NCBI RefSeq assembly: GCF_017744695.1
Contig: NZ_JAGIAS010000012.1
Span: forward strand, 62,001-126,000
Reading direction: 5' to 3'
Length of the DNA: 64,000 bases
From: Dyadobacter sp.
GTDB taxonomy: Bacteria > Bacteroidota > Bacteroidia > Cytophagales > Spirosomataceae
This document shows positions 35,282 through 42,784 of this stretch, in pieces; position 1 is the stretch's first letter, and every line of letters starts with the position of its first letter. Under the pieces are notes generated by a model. It made no database searches. It saw nothing but the letters and a program-made list of their open reading frames with translations, and was not told the origin of the DNA. The position numbers and the translations under genes are program-made.

Positions 35282-35995
35282 ATGAACGCACAAAAACTAC
35301 TGGTAAAATTCGTTCTCCCGGCAATAGTGACCGGTGCGGCGCAACTCATTGCCACCGAGGCGAACGCACAGGTCAAAATCGGCACGAACCCGACCGTGAT
35401 CGATCTCAACAACAACCTCGAAGTAGAGGCATCCACGGCCAACCGCAAGACTTTTATCAACAAAACGACCGGCCAGGTTTCGATCAAGGACGGTACCGAG
35501 GGCGCAGCCAAGGTTTTCACTTCGGATGCCAACGGCGGTGGCAGCTGGCAGGCACCCGGCGTGCAAAATACCCCGGTCATTGTTTTTGAAAGAAGAGCGG
35601 GCACTCCTTTTCAAAACCTTCCTCCCGAGGCGAACAATGCCATTACCAAAATCAATTTTACCGCCGAGGTGATCGACAAGGGGAATGACTACAATTCCGC
35701 TACCGACACTTTTACCGTACCTGCCGACGGTACCGGGTACTACCAGATCAGCGGCATTTTTGCGTCCCAGTTGCAATCGCATAACCTGGGTGCCAGCTTC
35801 TTTATTTATGTGAACGGCACGAACAGAAGACCCCTCGCTATCGGTAACTCGGGGCCCGGTGCGGGCATCACAGCCGGAGGAAATGCGATCGTTCACCTCA
35901 ATGCCGGCGACCTGGTCGACATACGGGTTACTACCACCACCGACGACGTAAACCTCACGCTGTGTCAGCTGGATATTCTGTTTGTATCCAAATAG
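35282..35995 (+). CDS. Exported C1q/TNF-like domain protein
   Basis: 237 residues from the ATG at 35282, giving a signal peptide ending ATEANA|Q. A linker (KIGTNPTVIDLNNNLEVE, then TGQVSIKDG) of the kind seen in Bacteroidota surface proteins precedes a C-terminal beta-sandwich (~100-237). Its strand pattern (FTVPADGTGYYQISGIF, ASFFIYVNG, VHLNAGDLVDIRV) is that of the C1q/TNF fold, which usually forms trimers. No T9SS sorting domain is visible. It precedes a T9SS cargo gene by 48 bases on the same strand, likely one operon. A TAGATTTG box at 35139-35146 could be its -7 element. The role is unknown, possibly surface adhesion. Confidence 0.72.
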   Translation: MNAQKLLVKFVLPAIVTGAAQLIATEANAQVKIGTNPTVIDLNNNLEVEASTANRKTFINKTTGQVSIKDGTEGAAKVFTSDANGGGSWQAPGVQNTPVIVFERRAGTPFQNLPPEANNAITKINFTAEVIDKGNDYNSATDTFTVPADGTGYYQISGIFASQLQSHNLGASFFIYVNGTNRRPLAIGNSGPGAGITAGGNAIVHLNAGDLVDIRVTTTTDDVNLTLCQLDILFVSK

Positions 35996-36043
35996 ATACC
36001 AGGTGTTTCATTAGCTATCCTGAAATCCATAACTGACTATGCA

Positions 36044-37378
36044 ATGAGAATTTTATACAAAAATCGCGTACTGACCGCCAAATGGATCAAGCCACCCCTT
36101 CTTTTGATGCTACTCGCATTGGGACATCTCGCGCAGGCACAGGAAGGAAGCTCCGGGAATACTACCATATTCAGCGGGGCGGAAATGACCTTCTTCGGCG
36201 ACCATAATTTCAACACCGGTGGTGGAGGTACCCAGCCAGGTGTGATCTACACGATCCGGACCGCGCCCTTCGGGATACTCAACTTCGCATCGCCCGCCAA
36301 TGTGGCGACGGGAGGCGACGATGCAAACTATGTAGACGGGTATGTCCGGAAATTGGGCACATCGTCCTTTATTTTCCCTGTGGGTGACAATAGCCATTTC
36401 GGGCCCTTCGCAGCGGCGGGCGACGGCACCATGGGTTCTTATTTTTTTACCGACCCTACGACAGCGATAACCAGCATGCTACCCTCAGGCGATTATCCCG
36501 TACTGCCCAACGAGGGACCTTTTCCTTCCACAACGTTTGAAACGGCGTTGGCAGCAGTCAGCACGATTGAATACTGGGACATCGACGGCACCAATGCAAC
36601 CAAACTGACCCTCACCTGGGACGCGACGAGCAATATCAACGGACTCACTGCCGCTCAGCTTAACAAGCTGACCATAGCAGGGTGGAACGGGACGCAATGG
36701 GTGGCGATTCCTTCGACCGTCGATGCCACGTCCATCCTTGGCGGCGCCAGCGACCTGACGGCCGGATCGATCACCACCAATGCTGCCATTGCCCCTGACA
36801 CCTATACTGCCTATACTTTCGCCTCACGCGTCAACCCGCTGCCCGTTACGCTCGCTGCATTCGATGCACGTGCGGAAGGGACCGTCGCCATTCTCCACTG
36901 GACCACGACGGAGGAAACCAACAGCGATCGTTTCGAAATCGAACGCAGCGAGAATGGTAAAGTATGGTCTGCGATTGGTTCTGTAAAATCGCGGGGCGAA
37001 AGCAAAGTAACGATCGACTATGATTTTACCGACCAAAAGCCGTTACGCGGGGAAAACCTTTACCGGCTCAAAATGATCGATAAGGCTGCTGATGGCGCAA
37101 AGGGCTCCTTTGCGTACAGCCGCGTACGCGCGGTGCAGTTCGAACGCGTGGAATTTGCTACCGTTTATCCTAATCCGGTTGCCGACAAGCTGTACTTCAA
37201 CGAACCGGCATCCATCTTGAAAGCTCGGCTGATCGACCAGAACGGGAAAACCATTCTGGAAACAACCAACCCGGTTGACGGACTGCGCATGGGCCATTTA
37301 CCCGGCGGATTGTACATCGTGGAAGTAAGCTGGCGAAGCGGCACGATAACCAGCCAGAAAGTGATAGTGGGAAAGTGA
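36044..37378 (+). CDS. T9SS type A sorting-domain secreted protein
   Basis: 444 residues with a signal peptide (LLLMLLALGHLAQA|Q). The first ~260 residues are a beta-rich region (GYVRKLGTSSFIFPVGDNSHFGP) of a type common in Bacteroidota surface proteins and without known catalysis. Next comes the linker PLPVTLAAFDARAEG and a repeat-like domain (WTTTEETNSDRFEIERS, ENLYRLKMID), which also occurs near the end of the S8 protease. The final ~75 residues are the T9SS domain (VYPNPVADKLYF, then GGLYIVEV). It is predicted to be secreted and bound at the surface. It follows the C1q-like gene and is closed by a long hairpin at 37381. Confidence 0.9.
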   Translation: MRILYKNRVLTAKWIKPPLLLMLLALGHLAQAQEGSSGNTTIFSGAEMTFFGDHNFNTGGGGTQPGVIYTIRTAPFGILNFASPANVATGGDDANYVDGYVRKLGTSSFIFPVGDNSHFGPFAAAGDGTMGSYFFTDPTTAITSMLPSGDYPVLPNEGPFPSTTFETALAAVSTIEYWDIDGTNATKLTLTWDATSNINGLTAAQLNKLTIAGWNGTQWVAIPSTVDATSILGGASDLTAGSITTNAAIAPDTYTAYTFASRVNPLPVTLAAFDARAEGTVAILHWTTTEETNSDRFEIERSENGKVWSAIGSVKSRGESKVTIDYDFTDQKPLRGENLYRLKMIDKAADGAKGSFAYSRVRAVQFERVEFATVYPNPVADKLYFNEPASILKARLIDQNGKTILETTNPVDGLRMGHLPGGLYIVEVSWRSGTITSQKVIVGK

Positions 37379-37380
37379 TC

Positions 37381-37426
37381 TGTTCCAACGGAGGCACCGG
37401 CTTGTGCCGACGCCTCCGTTGGAACA
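37381..37426. terminator. Long perfect hairpin after the T9SS gene
   Basis: Arms of 15 bases (37381-37395 and 37412-37426, TGTTCCAACGGAGGC and its complement) pair perfectly around a 16-base loop that itself can pair (CACCGGC/GTGCCG). It begins two bases after the T9SS stop codon. No T tract follows on either strand, so it may be a Rho-assisted end or an RNA-stability element rather than a classic terminator. Confidence 0.5.
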
Positions 37427-37442
37427 TTAATCTGCCGTTTGA

Positions 37443-37464
37443 AAATTGGTTTACAATCCAATTT
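37443..37464. promoter_or_regulatory. Inverted repeat upstream of DUF6934-like gene
   Basis: AAATTGG and CCAATTT flank an 8-base spacer, about 85 bases before the ATG at 37550. An overlapping TCCAATTTGGA (37457-37467) is also palindromic. It could be an operator for the gene pair that follows; there is no further support. Confidence 0.3.
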
Positions 37465-37549
37465 GGAATAGACACCTAATCCTTTAAATATTGGTTATCA
37501 ATCCCTTGCTCATCCCAGACATGCTGGTTTAAACAGGTACCGATAATCA

Positions 37550-38041
37550 ATGACCCTTCCCAAATATCAAACCGAGAAGCTAAAAATTCGCGATTACGAG
37601 GCATACCTTCCGTATCTTGAGGTAGCATATGCTTGCAAATTTATCAGCTCGGGTAGAAACGGAAATTTTCAGCTCAGAGTTTTTATTACGCGACCAAAAG
37701 ACTACGTAGATTCCTATTACAGTTTAGGGTTTGGAGTCTGGGATTCGGAAAAACGCACAGTTGATGATATCGTCGAGCTTAAAAATGGCGATTTTCAACA
37801 CATACTCGCTACGATCGCCAACATATCGCTGGATTTCCTTCAAGCGAACCCTTCGGCTTCATTGTATGCCGAAGGAAGTACGCCAAGCAGAACGCGATTA
37901 TATCAACGAGAAATCACCCGACATCATCACCTGATCCCTGAAAATCTCCAAGTTTATGGACTGGTCAACGACAACGAAGTCGGATTTATCAAATTCCGGA
38001 CGGGGATCAACTTTGATGCCTTTTTGTTGTCGATGAAATAA
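37550..38041 (+). CDS. DUF6934-like protein of unknown function
   Basis: 163 residues, no signal peptide or membrane helix. It begins MTLPKYQTEKL and contains the region I associate with DUF6934 proteins of Bacteroidota: YLPYLEVAYACKFISSGRNGN, then SLGFGVWD, DDIVELKNGD and SLYAEGSTPSRTRLYQREI, a pattern where a short beta-rich core precedes a Ser-Arg-Thr-Arg segment. The family assignment is from memory and needs a profile search. A 51-residue basic protein gene begins 31 bases downstream. Such a pairing recalls toxin-antitoxin or other two-gene accessory modules, but no activity is known. Confidence 0.75.
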   Translation: MTLPKYQTEKLKIRDYEAYLPYLEVAYACKFISSGRNGNFQLRVFITRPKDYVDSYYSLGFGVWDSEKRTVDDIVELKNGDFQHILATIANISLDFLQANPSASLYAEGSTPSRTRLYQREITRHHHLIPENLQVYGLVNDNEVGFIKFRTGINFDAFLLSMK

Positions 38042-38072
38042 TCGATAAATTTGAGTCTAACACGCTGAGCTT

Positions 38073-38228
38073 ATGTCTTCAACTGTGACAAAATCCGTAA
38101 CCAAAGGTGCCTCTCTCCGCACACAACGCGAAGAGGCTCGACAAGCCGAACAAAAGGAAGACAACATTGTCTTCAAGTCGCTACGCATGGCGGAGACTTT
38201 GAAAAAATATCCTAAGCCTACCAAATAG
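38073..38228 (+). CDS. Small charged protein paired with the DUF6934-like gene
   Basis: 51 residues, ATG at 38073 and TAG at 38226-38228. It begins MSSTVTKSVTKGASLRTQRE and has an amphipathic, highly charged centre (EEARQAEQKEDN), likely one helix, then FKSLRMAETLKKYPKPTK. There is no Cys and no hydrophobic stretch. It lies 31 bases after the DUF6934-like gene on the same strand, so the two probably form an operon. Length and charge resemble small antitoxins or partner proteins, but I recognise no family. Confidence 0.6.
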   Translation: MSSTVTKSVTKGASLRTQREEARQAEQKEDNIVFKSLRMAETLKKYPKPTK

Positions 38229-38255
38229 TGGCGTTTCCAGTCGCTAGAAATCCCG

Positions 38256-38747
38256 CTATTTTTCCGCAGCCGCAATCGCCTTCTCGTTCTCGGTTTGAGG
38301 TTTGCCCTTAGCATTCGGCTTGCCGGTGCCGGTGGTGATCAGGTTGTAAAGGCTGTCTTTGACGTAGAAGCTCCAGGCGTCACGGCATATGTTGAAGCAT
38401 TCGAATTCCGGTACGAGCCCCTGGTGGGTCATTTGCAGTTGCGCTTGATTGCCGGCGCGGGTAATGTCGAAGACCACACGGGTACCCGTCCATTCCTTTT
38501 CATCTTCGGTGAATTTGAAATAGTTATCCAGTATGAGCCACACCACCCTTTGTGCCGGAACGACTTCTACCAGGCGGATATGGCAACGATGCACATCTTC
38601 ATAACTGTATTTAAATTCGTCGTTAAGGGCTGCCGTGTTTCCTTCAATTTCTTCGGACCACCATCCGCGAACATGGGTGACGGCCTCGAAAACCTCTTCC
38701 GGTGTCTGATCCACGAGGATCGTTGCGCTAAAATCTTGTGCTGACAT
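38256..38747 (-). CDS. SRPBCC (AHSA1/START-like) domain protein
   Basis: 163 residues of the hydrophobic-cavity SRPBCC fold: TILVDQTPEEVFEAVTHVRGWW at the start, EVVPAQRVVWLI and GTRVVFDIT in the middle, and the long C-terminal helix CRDAWSFYVKDSLYNLI. After residue ~140 comes a Lys/Glu-rich tail (GKPNAKGKPQTENEKA). Members bind lipids or other hydrophobic ligands or act as Hsp90 co-activator-like proteins. No specific role can be assigned. It has its own promoter at 38793-38819 and is not in an obvious operon. Confidence 0.9.
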   Translation of the reverse strand: MSAQDFSATILVDQTPEEVFEAVTHVRGWWSEEIEGNTAALNDEFKYSYEDVHRCHIRLVEVVPAQRVVWLILDNYFKFTEDEKEWTGTRVVFDITRAGNQAQLQMTHQGLVPEFECFNICRDAWSFYVKDSLYNLITTGTGKPNAKGKPQTENEKAIAAAEK

Positions 38748-38792
38748 AATCGAGTGATTTTAATTGTTGATTGCTGGTCATTAGTGACAACA

Positions 38793-38819
38793 CAAATTTA
38801 CAGCGCCCCTTCCTACCAA
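38793..38819 (-). promoter_or_regulatory. Promoter of the SRPBCC gene
   Basis: Minus-strand TTG (38819-38817), 16 bases, then TAAATTTG (38800-38793), an exact TAnnTTTG match. It lies 45 bases before the ATG at 38747. Confidence 0.55.
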
Positions 38820-38864
38820 AAACGGTGTAAAACGGACATTATCGCGGGGGAATCCGGACAGATC

Positions 38865-39482
38865 TCAACGCTTTGCCAGCGCTCTGATACAACGGACCGA
38901 AGCCCCTTCGAGTTTTCCCATGCCGTCCTGGCAATGCAATGCTTTACCTCCAGCACCGAAATTGAAATTCCAGGCCGTCAGCGCATCGATTTCAGTGGTT
39001 GTCCAGTAAAAACCGTGGGCGTTCAAACGTGCATATTTGCCGTCCGAGAGCTCCCGGTTGCCACCCAGCGTAGCGTTGAAACCCGATTCACCTCCCGTCT
39101 GCAGTGCTTTATAAGCCGTTTTGCCTCCGTCCTTCGATTTGTTGCTGGCCCCTCCATAATGGTCAGAGAGGCCTTCCCAATCCTTGCGGGACGGCAAATG
39201 CCATCCATCACCCAGCATCTCGCACGCCTCCGCTGCCGACGCATAGGTGTACAACCGTCCGTAAACCTTGCAGTTGGCCGGATCGTCCGCAAAGCACCAG
39301 GAACTATCCACCCGGATGTTCAAATCCTGTGTCATCCATTGGTTTCCGTCGGGCATGATCCTGACAGAATACGTATTTCCGTCGCGATCGGATATTGTTT
39401 CCTGCGTCTGGCATTTTGCCGGATTGCTCATCAGATAAATACAGGCGCTCAGCAACAGGGTGTTCAAAAGTTTGTTTCGCAT
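38865..39482 (-). CDS. Exported FISUMP-domain protein
   Basis: 205 residues with a signal peptide (ending NPAKC or the following QTQ). The body is a FISUMP (Fibrobacter succinogenes major paralogous) domain: DRDGNTYSVRIMPDGNQWMTQDLN, YGRLYTYASA, GDGWHLPSRKDWEGLSD, FYWTTTEIDALTAW and the closing ASVRCIRA. Cysteines in the CFADDPANC and SVRC segments probably form disulfides. The fold is related to formylglycine-generating-enzyme-like domains. Function is unknown; the protein is periplasmic or surface-exposed. Confidence 0.9.
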   Translation of the reverse strand: MRNKLLNTLLLSACIYLMSNPAKCQTQETISDRDGNTYSVRIMPDGNQWMTQDLNIRVDSSWCFADDPANCKVYGRLYTYASAAEACEMLGDGWHLPSRKDWEGLSDHYGGASNKSKDGGKTAYKALQTGGESGFNATLGGNRELSDGKYARLNAHGFYWTTTEIDALTAWNFNFGAGGKALHCQDGMGKLEGASVRCIRALAKR

Positions 39483-39632
39483 AGCCTAAGACATTTGGAT
39501 TCCCATAAATTTAGCAAATATCAGGATCAAGTCCTTCCGTAAGACGCGGTTTACCGCCGGTACGAACATTTTGGTTGACAATTGATTAAAATATTAATTT
39601 ACAACATATTATCTCTGTCAAACTTCAAAGCT

Positions 39633-39782
39633 ATGGCTGGCGCACTGATCATTTCGCTGTTCATCCTGACCTGGTACTGCGTGAAAGCGTGCCGGGAAAA
39701 CCCGGAACGCCCGAATTGGAGCAAGGCGATCGTTACAGCCATTTTCTGGCCGCTATCGTTGCTCATGAGGCGTTATCGCTGA
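39633..39782 (+). CDS. Small membrane protein (49 residues)
   Basis: From the ATG at 39633 (preferred over an upstream TTG at 39582). One clear N-terminal helix (AGALIISLFILTWYCVKAC), then a charged loop (RENPERPNWSK) and a second moderately hydrophobic stretch (AIVTAIFWPLSLLM) ending RRYR. Two-pass topology with basic ends is plausible. I recognise no family. The gene converges on the GNAT gene, which ends 7 bases away. Confidence 0.6.
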   Translation: MAGALIISLFILTWYCVKACRENPERPNWSKAIVTAIFWPLSLLMRRYR

Positions 39783-39789
39783 ATCACGT

Positions 39790-40266
39790 TCAAAGCACCT
39801 TTTCCATGTAAATGGCATCGGCATGCGGATTGTCATAGTAAGCCGGTATGACTTCAAATCCAAACGATTCATACAACCTGCGTGCGCCCGTCATGCTGGC
39901 GAGCGTATCCAGCCGGAGTTTTTCATACCCCAGATCCCTGGCGATTGCAACGGACCGTTCCAGCAACAACTTCCCCAGCTGATGCCCGCGAAATTCGGGC
40001 TGGACATACATCCGTTTGAGCTCCGCGATCCCGCCCCCCTTGCTCCGCACACCTGCACAACCCACCGCACGCTCGTCCGCATACGCAAGCACCAATGCAC
40101 CCGACGGAGGGCCATATTGTTCCTGCACGGTATCGAGTTCTTCCTCGAAACGCTGGAAAGCAAGATCAATCGACAACGAAGCGGCATATTCACGAAACAG
40201 CGCCTTCCCGTCCTGGAAATGTGCTCCGCTACTGGCAGTAATCAATTTGATTGTACTATTCATCAT
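39790..40266 (-). CDS. GNAT-family N-acetyltransferase
   Basis: 158 residues. The acetyl-CoA binding region is MYVQPEFRGHQLGKLLLERSVAIARDLG (the R/QxxGxG/A-type loop is FRGHQLG), followed by LRLDTLASMTGARRLYESFGFEVIPAYYDNPHADAIYMEK, the usual C-terminal beta-bulge region. Members move an acetyl group to amines of small molecules, peptides or proteins. The substrate cannot be told. An adjacent second ATG (40263) is equally possible. Confidence 0.92.
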   Translation of the reverse strand: MMNSTIKLITASSGAHFQDGKALFREYAASLSIDLAFQRFEEELDTVQEQYGPPSGALVLAYADERAVGCAGVRSKGGGIAELKRMYVQPEFRGHQLGKLLLERSVAIARDLGYEKLRLDTLASMTGARRLYESFGFEVIPAYYDNPHADAIYMEKVL

Positions 40267-40354
40267 AAATATTTAAGCTGCATTTCCCGCAAAGCTCACA
40301 AATTACAGTCAATATGAACAGGTACAGATCCGGGATTCATAGCGGGAACAGTCT

Positions 40355-41188
40355 CTATCCGATCCTTGGCCACCACATGCCCGCTATTGCACCGAAAATA
40401 CCAACGCCCATCAGCGCCGTCACGCCAAATATCAGTAGGGCCGCGGCTGCTATGATGCTGTGTTTTTTCGCTTTTTGAGCGTAGAAATACAATTCGAGCA
40501 GCCCGAGCGATACCGGCAAAGCGTAAACCAATACTGCAAGTGCCGTGAGGAAAGGCCCGATGAACGTCCGGGGATCAAAGCCCGCCGGGCCGCCATTGAT
40601 CACAAGCCAGCACATCAGCCCGATCCTGAAAAACCACACGCCGCTTACGACCATGAACAGTCGCAATGCCCATTTGCGGTGTTGGTCAAACTGCCTGGCC
40701 CGTGCGCAACGCCACGCCTGCCAAGCAAAAAGAATGATGTAGATCGTCTGAATGCTGATGCTCACATGCTGCGCCCGATCGCCAACAGCGCCGCGCGTCC
40801 ATACCATCACCAAACCGCCGGTCGCGACAATAACGGCCGTAACGACATAAACGCGCCCCAGCCAGCGATGAAACAATGGAGCATTGCGTCGAACGAACGG
40901 CAGCAACTGTAACGGCCCGCCCAACACCAGTATCGCCGCCAGTAAAACATGTACCTCCACGACCAGATTACCTGCCCAGTCGCCCTTTACATAGCCATGC
41001 GGCAACACCTGGTTCCATTTTGCGAGATCACCAGAAGCCGTGCTTGCGCCATAAAATACGACAATATAGGCTCCGAATGCCCATTGGCCGATCGTGGTGA
41101 CAGCAAACCACGTCCTGACGGCCAGATTCAACAGTTTTTGAGGATCATATTTAACGTGAACGGAAGGATAAGAAATTTGTTCGGTCAT
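40355..41188 (-). CDS. DUF2306-family integral membrane protein
   Basis: 277 residues with about seven or eight membrane helices and the DUF2306 hallmarks: histidines in VEVHVLLAAILVLGGPLQLLPF, PLFHRWLGRVYV and QFDQHRKWALRLFMVVSGVWFFRIG, a pattern suggesting a haem- or metal-binding membrane protein of unknown role. A perfect 22-base palindrome with two opposed TAAGTTTG boxes sits 12 bases before the ATG, and a Crp/Fnr regulator gene follows upstream on the same strand, so expression is probably regulated. Confidence 0.85.
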   Translation of the reverse strand: MTEQISYPSVHVKYDPQKLLNLAVRTWFAVTTIGQWAFGAYIVVFYGASTASGDLAKWNQVLPHGYVKGDWAGNLVVEVHVLLAAILVLGGPLQLLPFVRRNAPLFHRWLGRVYVVTAVIVATGGLVMVWTRGAVGDRAQHVSISIQTIYIILFAWQAWRCARARQFDQHRKWALRLFMVVSGVWFFRIGLMCWLVINGGPAGFDPRTFIGPFLTALAVLVYALPVSLGLLELYFYAQKAKKHSIIAAAALLIFGVTALMGVGIFGAIAGMWWPRIG

Positions 41189-41199
41189 GATGTCGGAGA

Positions 41200-41221
41200 T
41201 TTAAGTTTGGTCAAACTTAAA
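41200..41221. promoter_or_regulatory. Perfect 22-base palindrome overlapping promoter boxes
   Basis: Arms TTTAAGTTTG and its complement are separated by GT, with no mismatch. Each arm contains TAAGTTTG, which fits the TAnnTTTG box in opposite directions (41202-41209 plus, 41219-41212 minus). It lies 12 bases upstream of the DUF2306 ATG and 51 bases past the end of the Crp/Fnr gene. It is probably an operator that blocks the promoter when bound. Confidence 0.6.
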
Positions 41222-41272
41222 ACCAGCCATGCCGAGGGACGTTAGACAAATGTCCAATACGGATAAGCGGTG

Positions 41273-41875
41273 CTATTTCTGTGTGGAAGTACCGGGCGGG
41301 CCTTCGCTCCGCAACCGGCTGAGGTGCCGCTGGGTAATGCCGAGATAAGATGCGATGTACTTTAAAGGCACATGCCGGACGATGTTAGGGTTTGCGCTCA
41401 CAAACTTCGCATAGCGAGCCTCTGCGGTAAGATTGGCCATGTCGTTGATCCGCTCTTTGTCCTTTTGCAAATGGTCCTGCAAAATGCGGATCGTATAGTC
41501 CTTCTGCGTGAAGCTGCGTGCCGCAGTTACGTCGGCCTCATCCCGACTGATCCGTAACAGTTCACAATCCGTGATACAATGCAGGCTCTCATTCGAAACG
41601 GTCCGGTTCACGAAATGGAAGTAGGATGTAAAAAACCGCGGACCGTCGTTCAGGTCGGTGGTGATCTCATTGCCATCCGCGTCCAAATGAAAGTTCCGCA
41701 TAAACCCGGATACGATAAAATTATGATAACCAGGCACTTCACCTGCCTTCTCCAACATCGTATCCCTGGGTACAAACACCGGCTTGAACGACCTTCGTAT
41801 CGACTGCTGGTCTGCATCAGGCAACGCGATCATACGGGAGATGTATTCGAAGAGTACAGTGTAGTAATGTTCCAT
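41273..41875 (-). CDS. Crp/Fnr-family transcriptional regulator
   Basis: 200 residues. The N-terminal cyclic-nucleotide-binding-like beta-roll (RDTMLEKAGEVPGYHNFIVSGFMRNF, ITTDLNDGPRF) leads to a dimer helix (TIRILQDHLQKDKERIND) and a C-terminal winged helix (KYIASYLGITQRHLSRLR). Ligand residues of true cAMP receptors are not apparent, as is usual in Bacteroidota members. The downstream DUF2306 gene and the palindrome in front of it make that gene a likely target. The two genes are 84 bases apart. Confidence 0.92.
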   Translation of the reverse strand: MEHYYTVLFEYISRMIALPDADQQSIRRSFKPVFVPRDTMLEKAGEVPGYHNFIVSGFMRNFHLDADGNEITTDLNDGPRFFTSYFHFVNRTVSNESLHCITDCELLRISRDEADVTAARSFTQKDYTIRILQDHLQKDKERINDMANLTAEARYAKFVSANPNIVRHVPLKYIASYLGITQRHLSRLRSEGPPGTSTQK

Positions 41876-41897
41876 GTCAGTTTGAATTGGGGAAACG

Positions 41898-42543
41898 CTA
41901 CCTCAACTTCCACTTTTTCAACTCCCTGTCAAAGTCACTTTCAAAGTTTTTGTCCTGTTCCACACGAAATTTCTCGAATTGCTCTTCCGCAAGCCGAATC
42001 GCCACTTCACGACTAACCTTTCCCGCGTCTTTCAGGATTTCGTATTCATTAAACTGCAAAAAAGCATCCAGTTTACCCGCCCAGTCGGCCATTTTCATAG
42101 GAATCTGTCTGGCCGCCTGATTTTCGGCATAATCCAGATACATCGATACGATGCGTTCCAGCTCCTTTATCTCCTTTTCAATGAGATAGTTTTTGGCTAT
42201 ACCAATATCCTGCCCAAATACGGAATTGTGTCGCCTGAAAGCTATTGACACGATATCCCACCGCAATGGCTGCGTCTAAATTGTAGAAATCGACTTCACG
42301 CGCCACCTCCCTGTTGCCTTCCTTTTGAACTATTCGAATTTTTCGAATAGTTGCCGACTCTTCGAGTTCTCCAGATTTGTAGATTTCCTTTAAATGGTAG
42401 TTGATCGTATTCACTTCTACCCCAAACAACTCCGCCAAGCGCTTCTGGTTCAACCAAAACGTCTCATCATCAAAAATGACCTCGACCTTAATATTCCCTG
42501 CGGGTGAATTGTAAAATAGGATGTCCGCTTGCAAATTTTCCAT
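41898..42543 (-). pseudogene. Broken RhuM-family virulence protein gene
   Basis: Two frames make up one decayed gene. The 5' part (from 42543) matches the RhuM N-terminus: FWLNQKRLAELFGVEVNTINYHLKEI, VDFYNLDAAIAVGYRVNS and QATQFRIWA. The 3' part, in another frame, matches the C-terminus: DIGIAKNYLIEKEIKELERIVSMYLDYAENQA through FDRELKKWKLR. The ~130 residues normally between these are missing, and a frame change occurs at ~42180-42240. It looks like one internal deletion. RhuM genes are common in accessory and restriction-linked islands. The truncated N-terminal product of ~121 residues could still be made. Confidence 0.85.
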
Positions 42544-42707
42544 AGACAGCGTGCGTGAATGGTTTGTAGATGGATGATTGAATAACTCGCCGGTCGAATG
42601 TAAAATGTTTTTACAAAATAAACCTATTCCGATGATCCGCCGGCTGGTAGATCGATCGCCGATTTTTTTCCAAAAAAATTACACATTCTGCTGCTATTTG
42701 CGTATCC

Positions 42708-42715
42708 TATATTTG
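42708..42715 (+). promoter_or_regulatory. Candidate -7 box for the TonB-domain gene
   Basis: TATATTTG matches TAnnTTTG exactly, 70 bases before the ATG at 42785. No TTG lies at the usual distance upstream. Confidence 0.45.
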
Positions 42716-42784
42716 AAATACAATCGTTTATGGAAAAAAGGTATAGTTGAGTGAATATCGGCCATTTCAAACAACTGGAAACTC

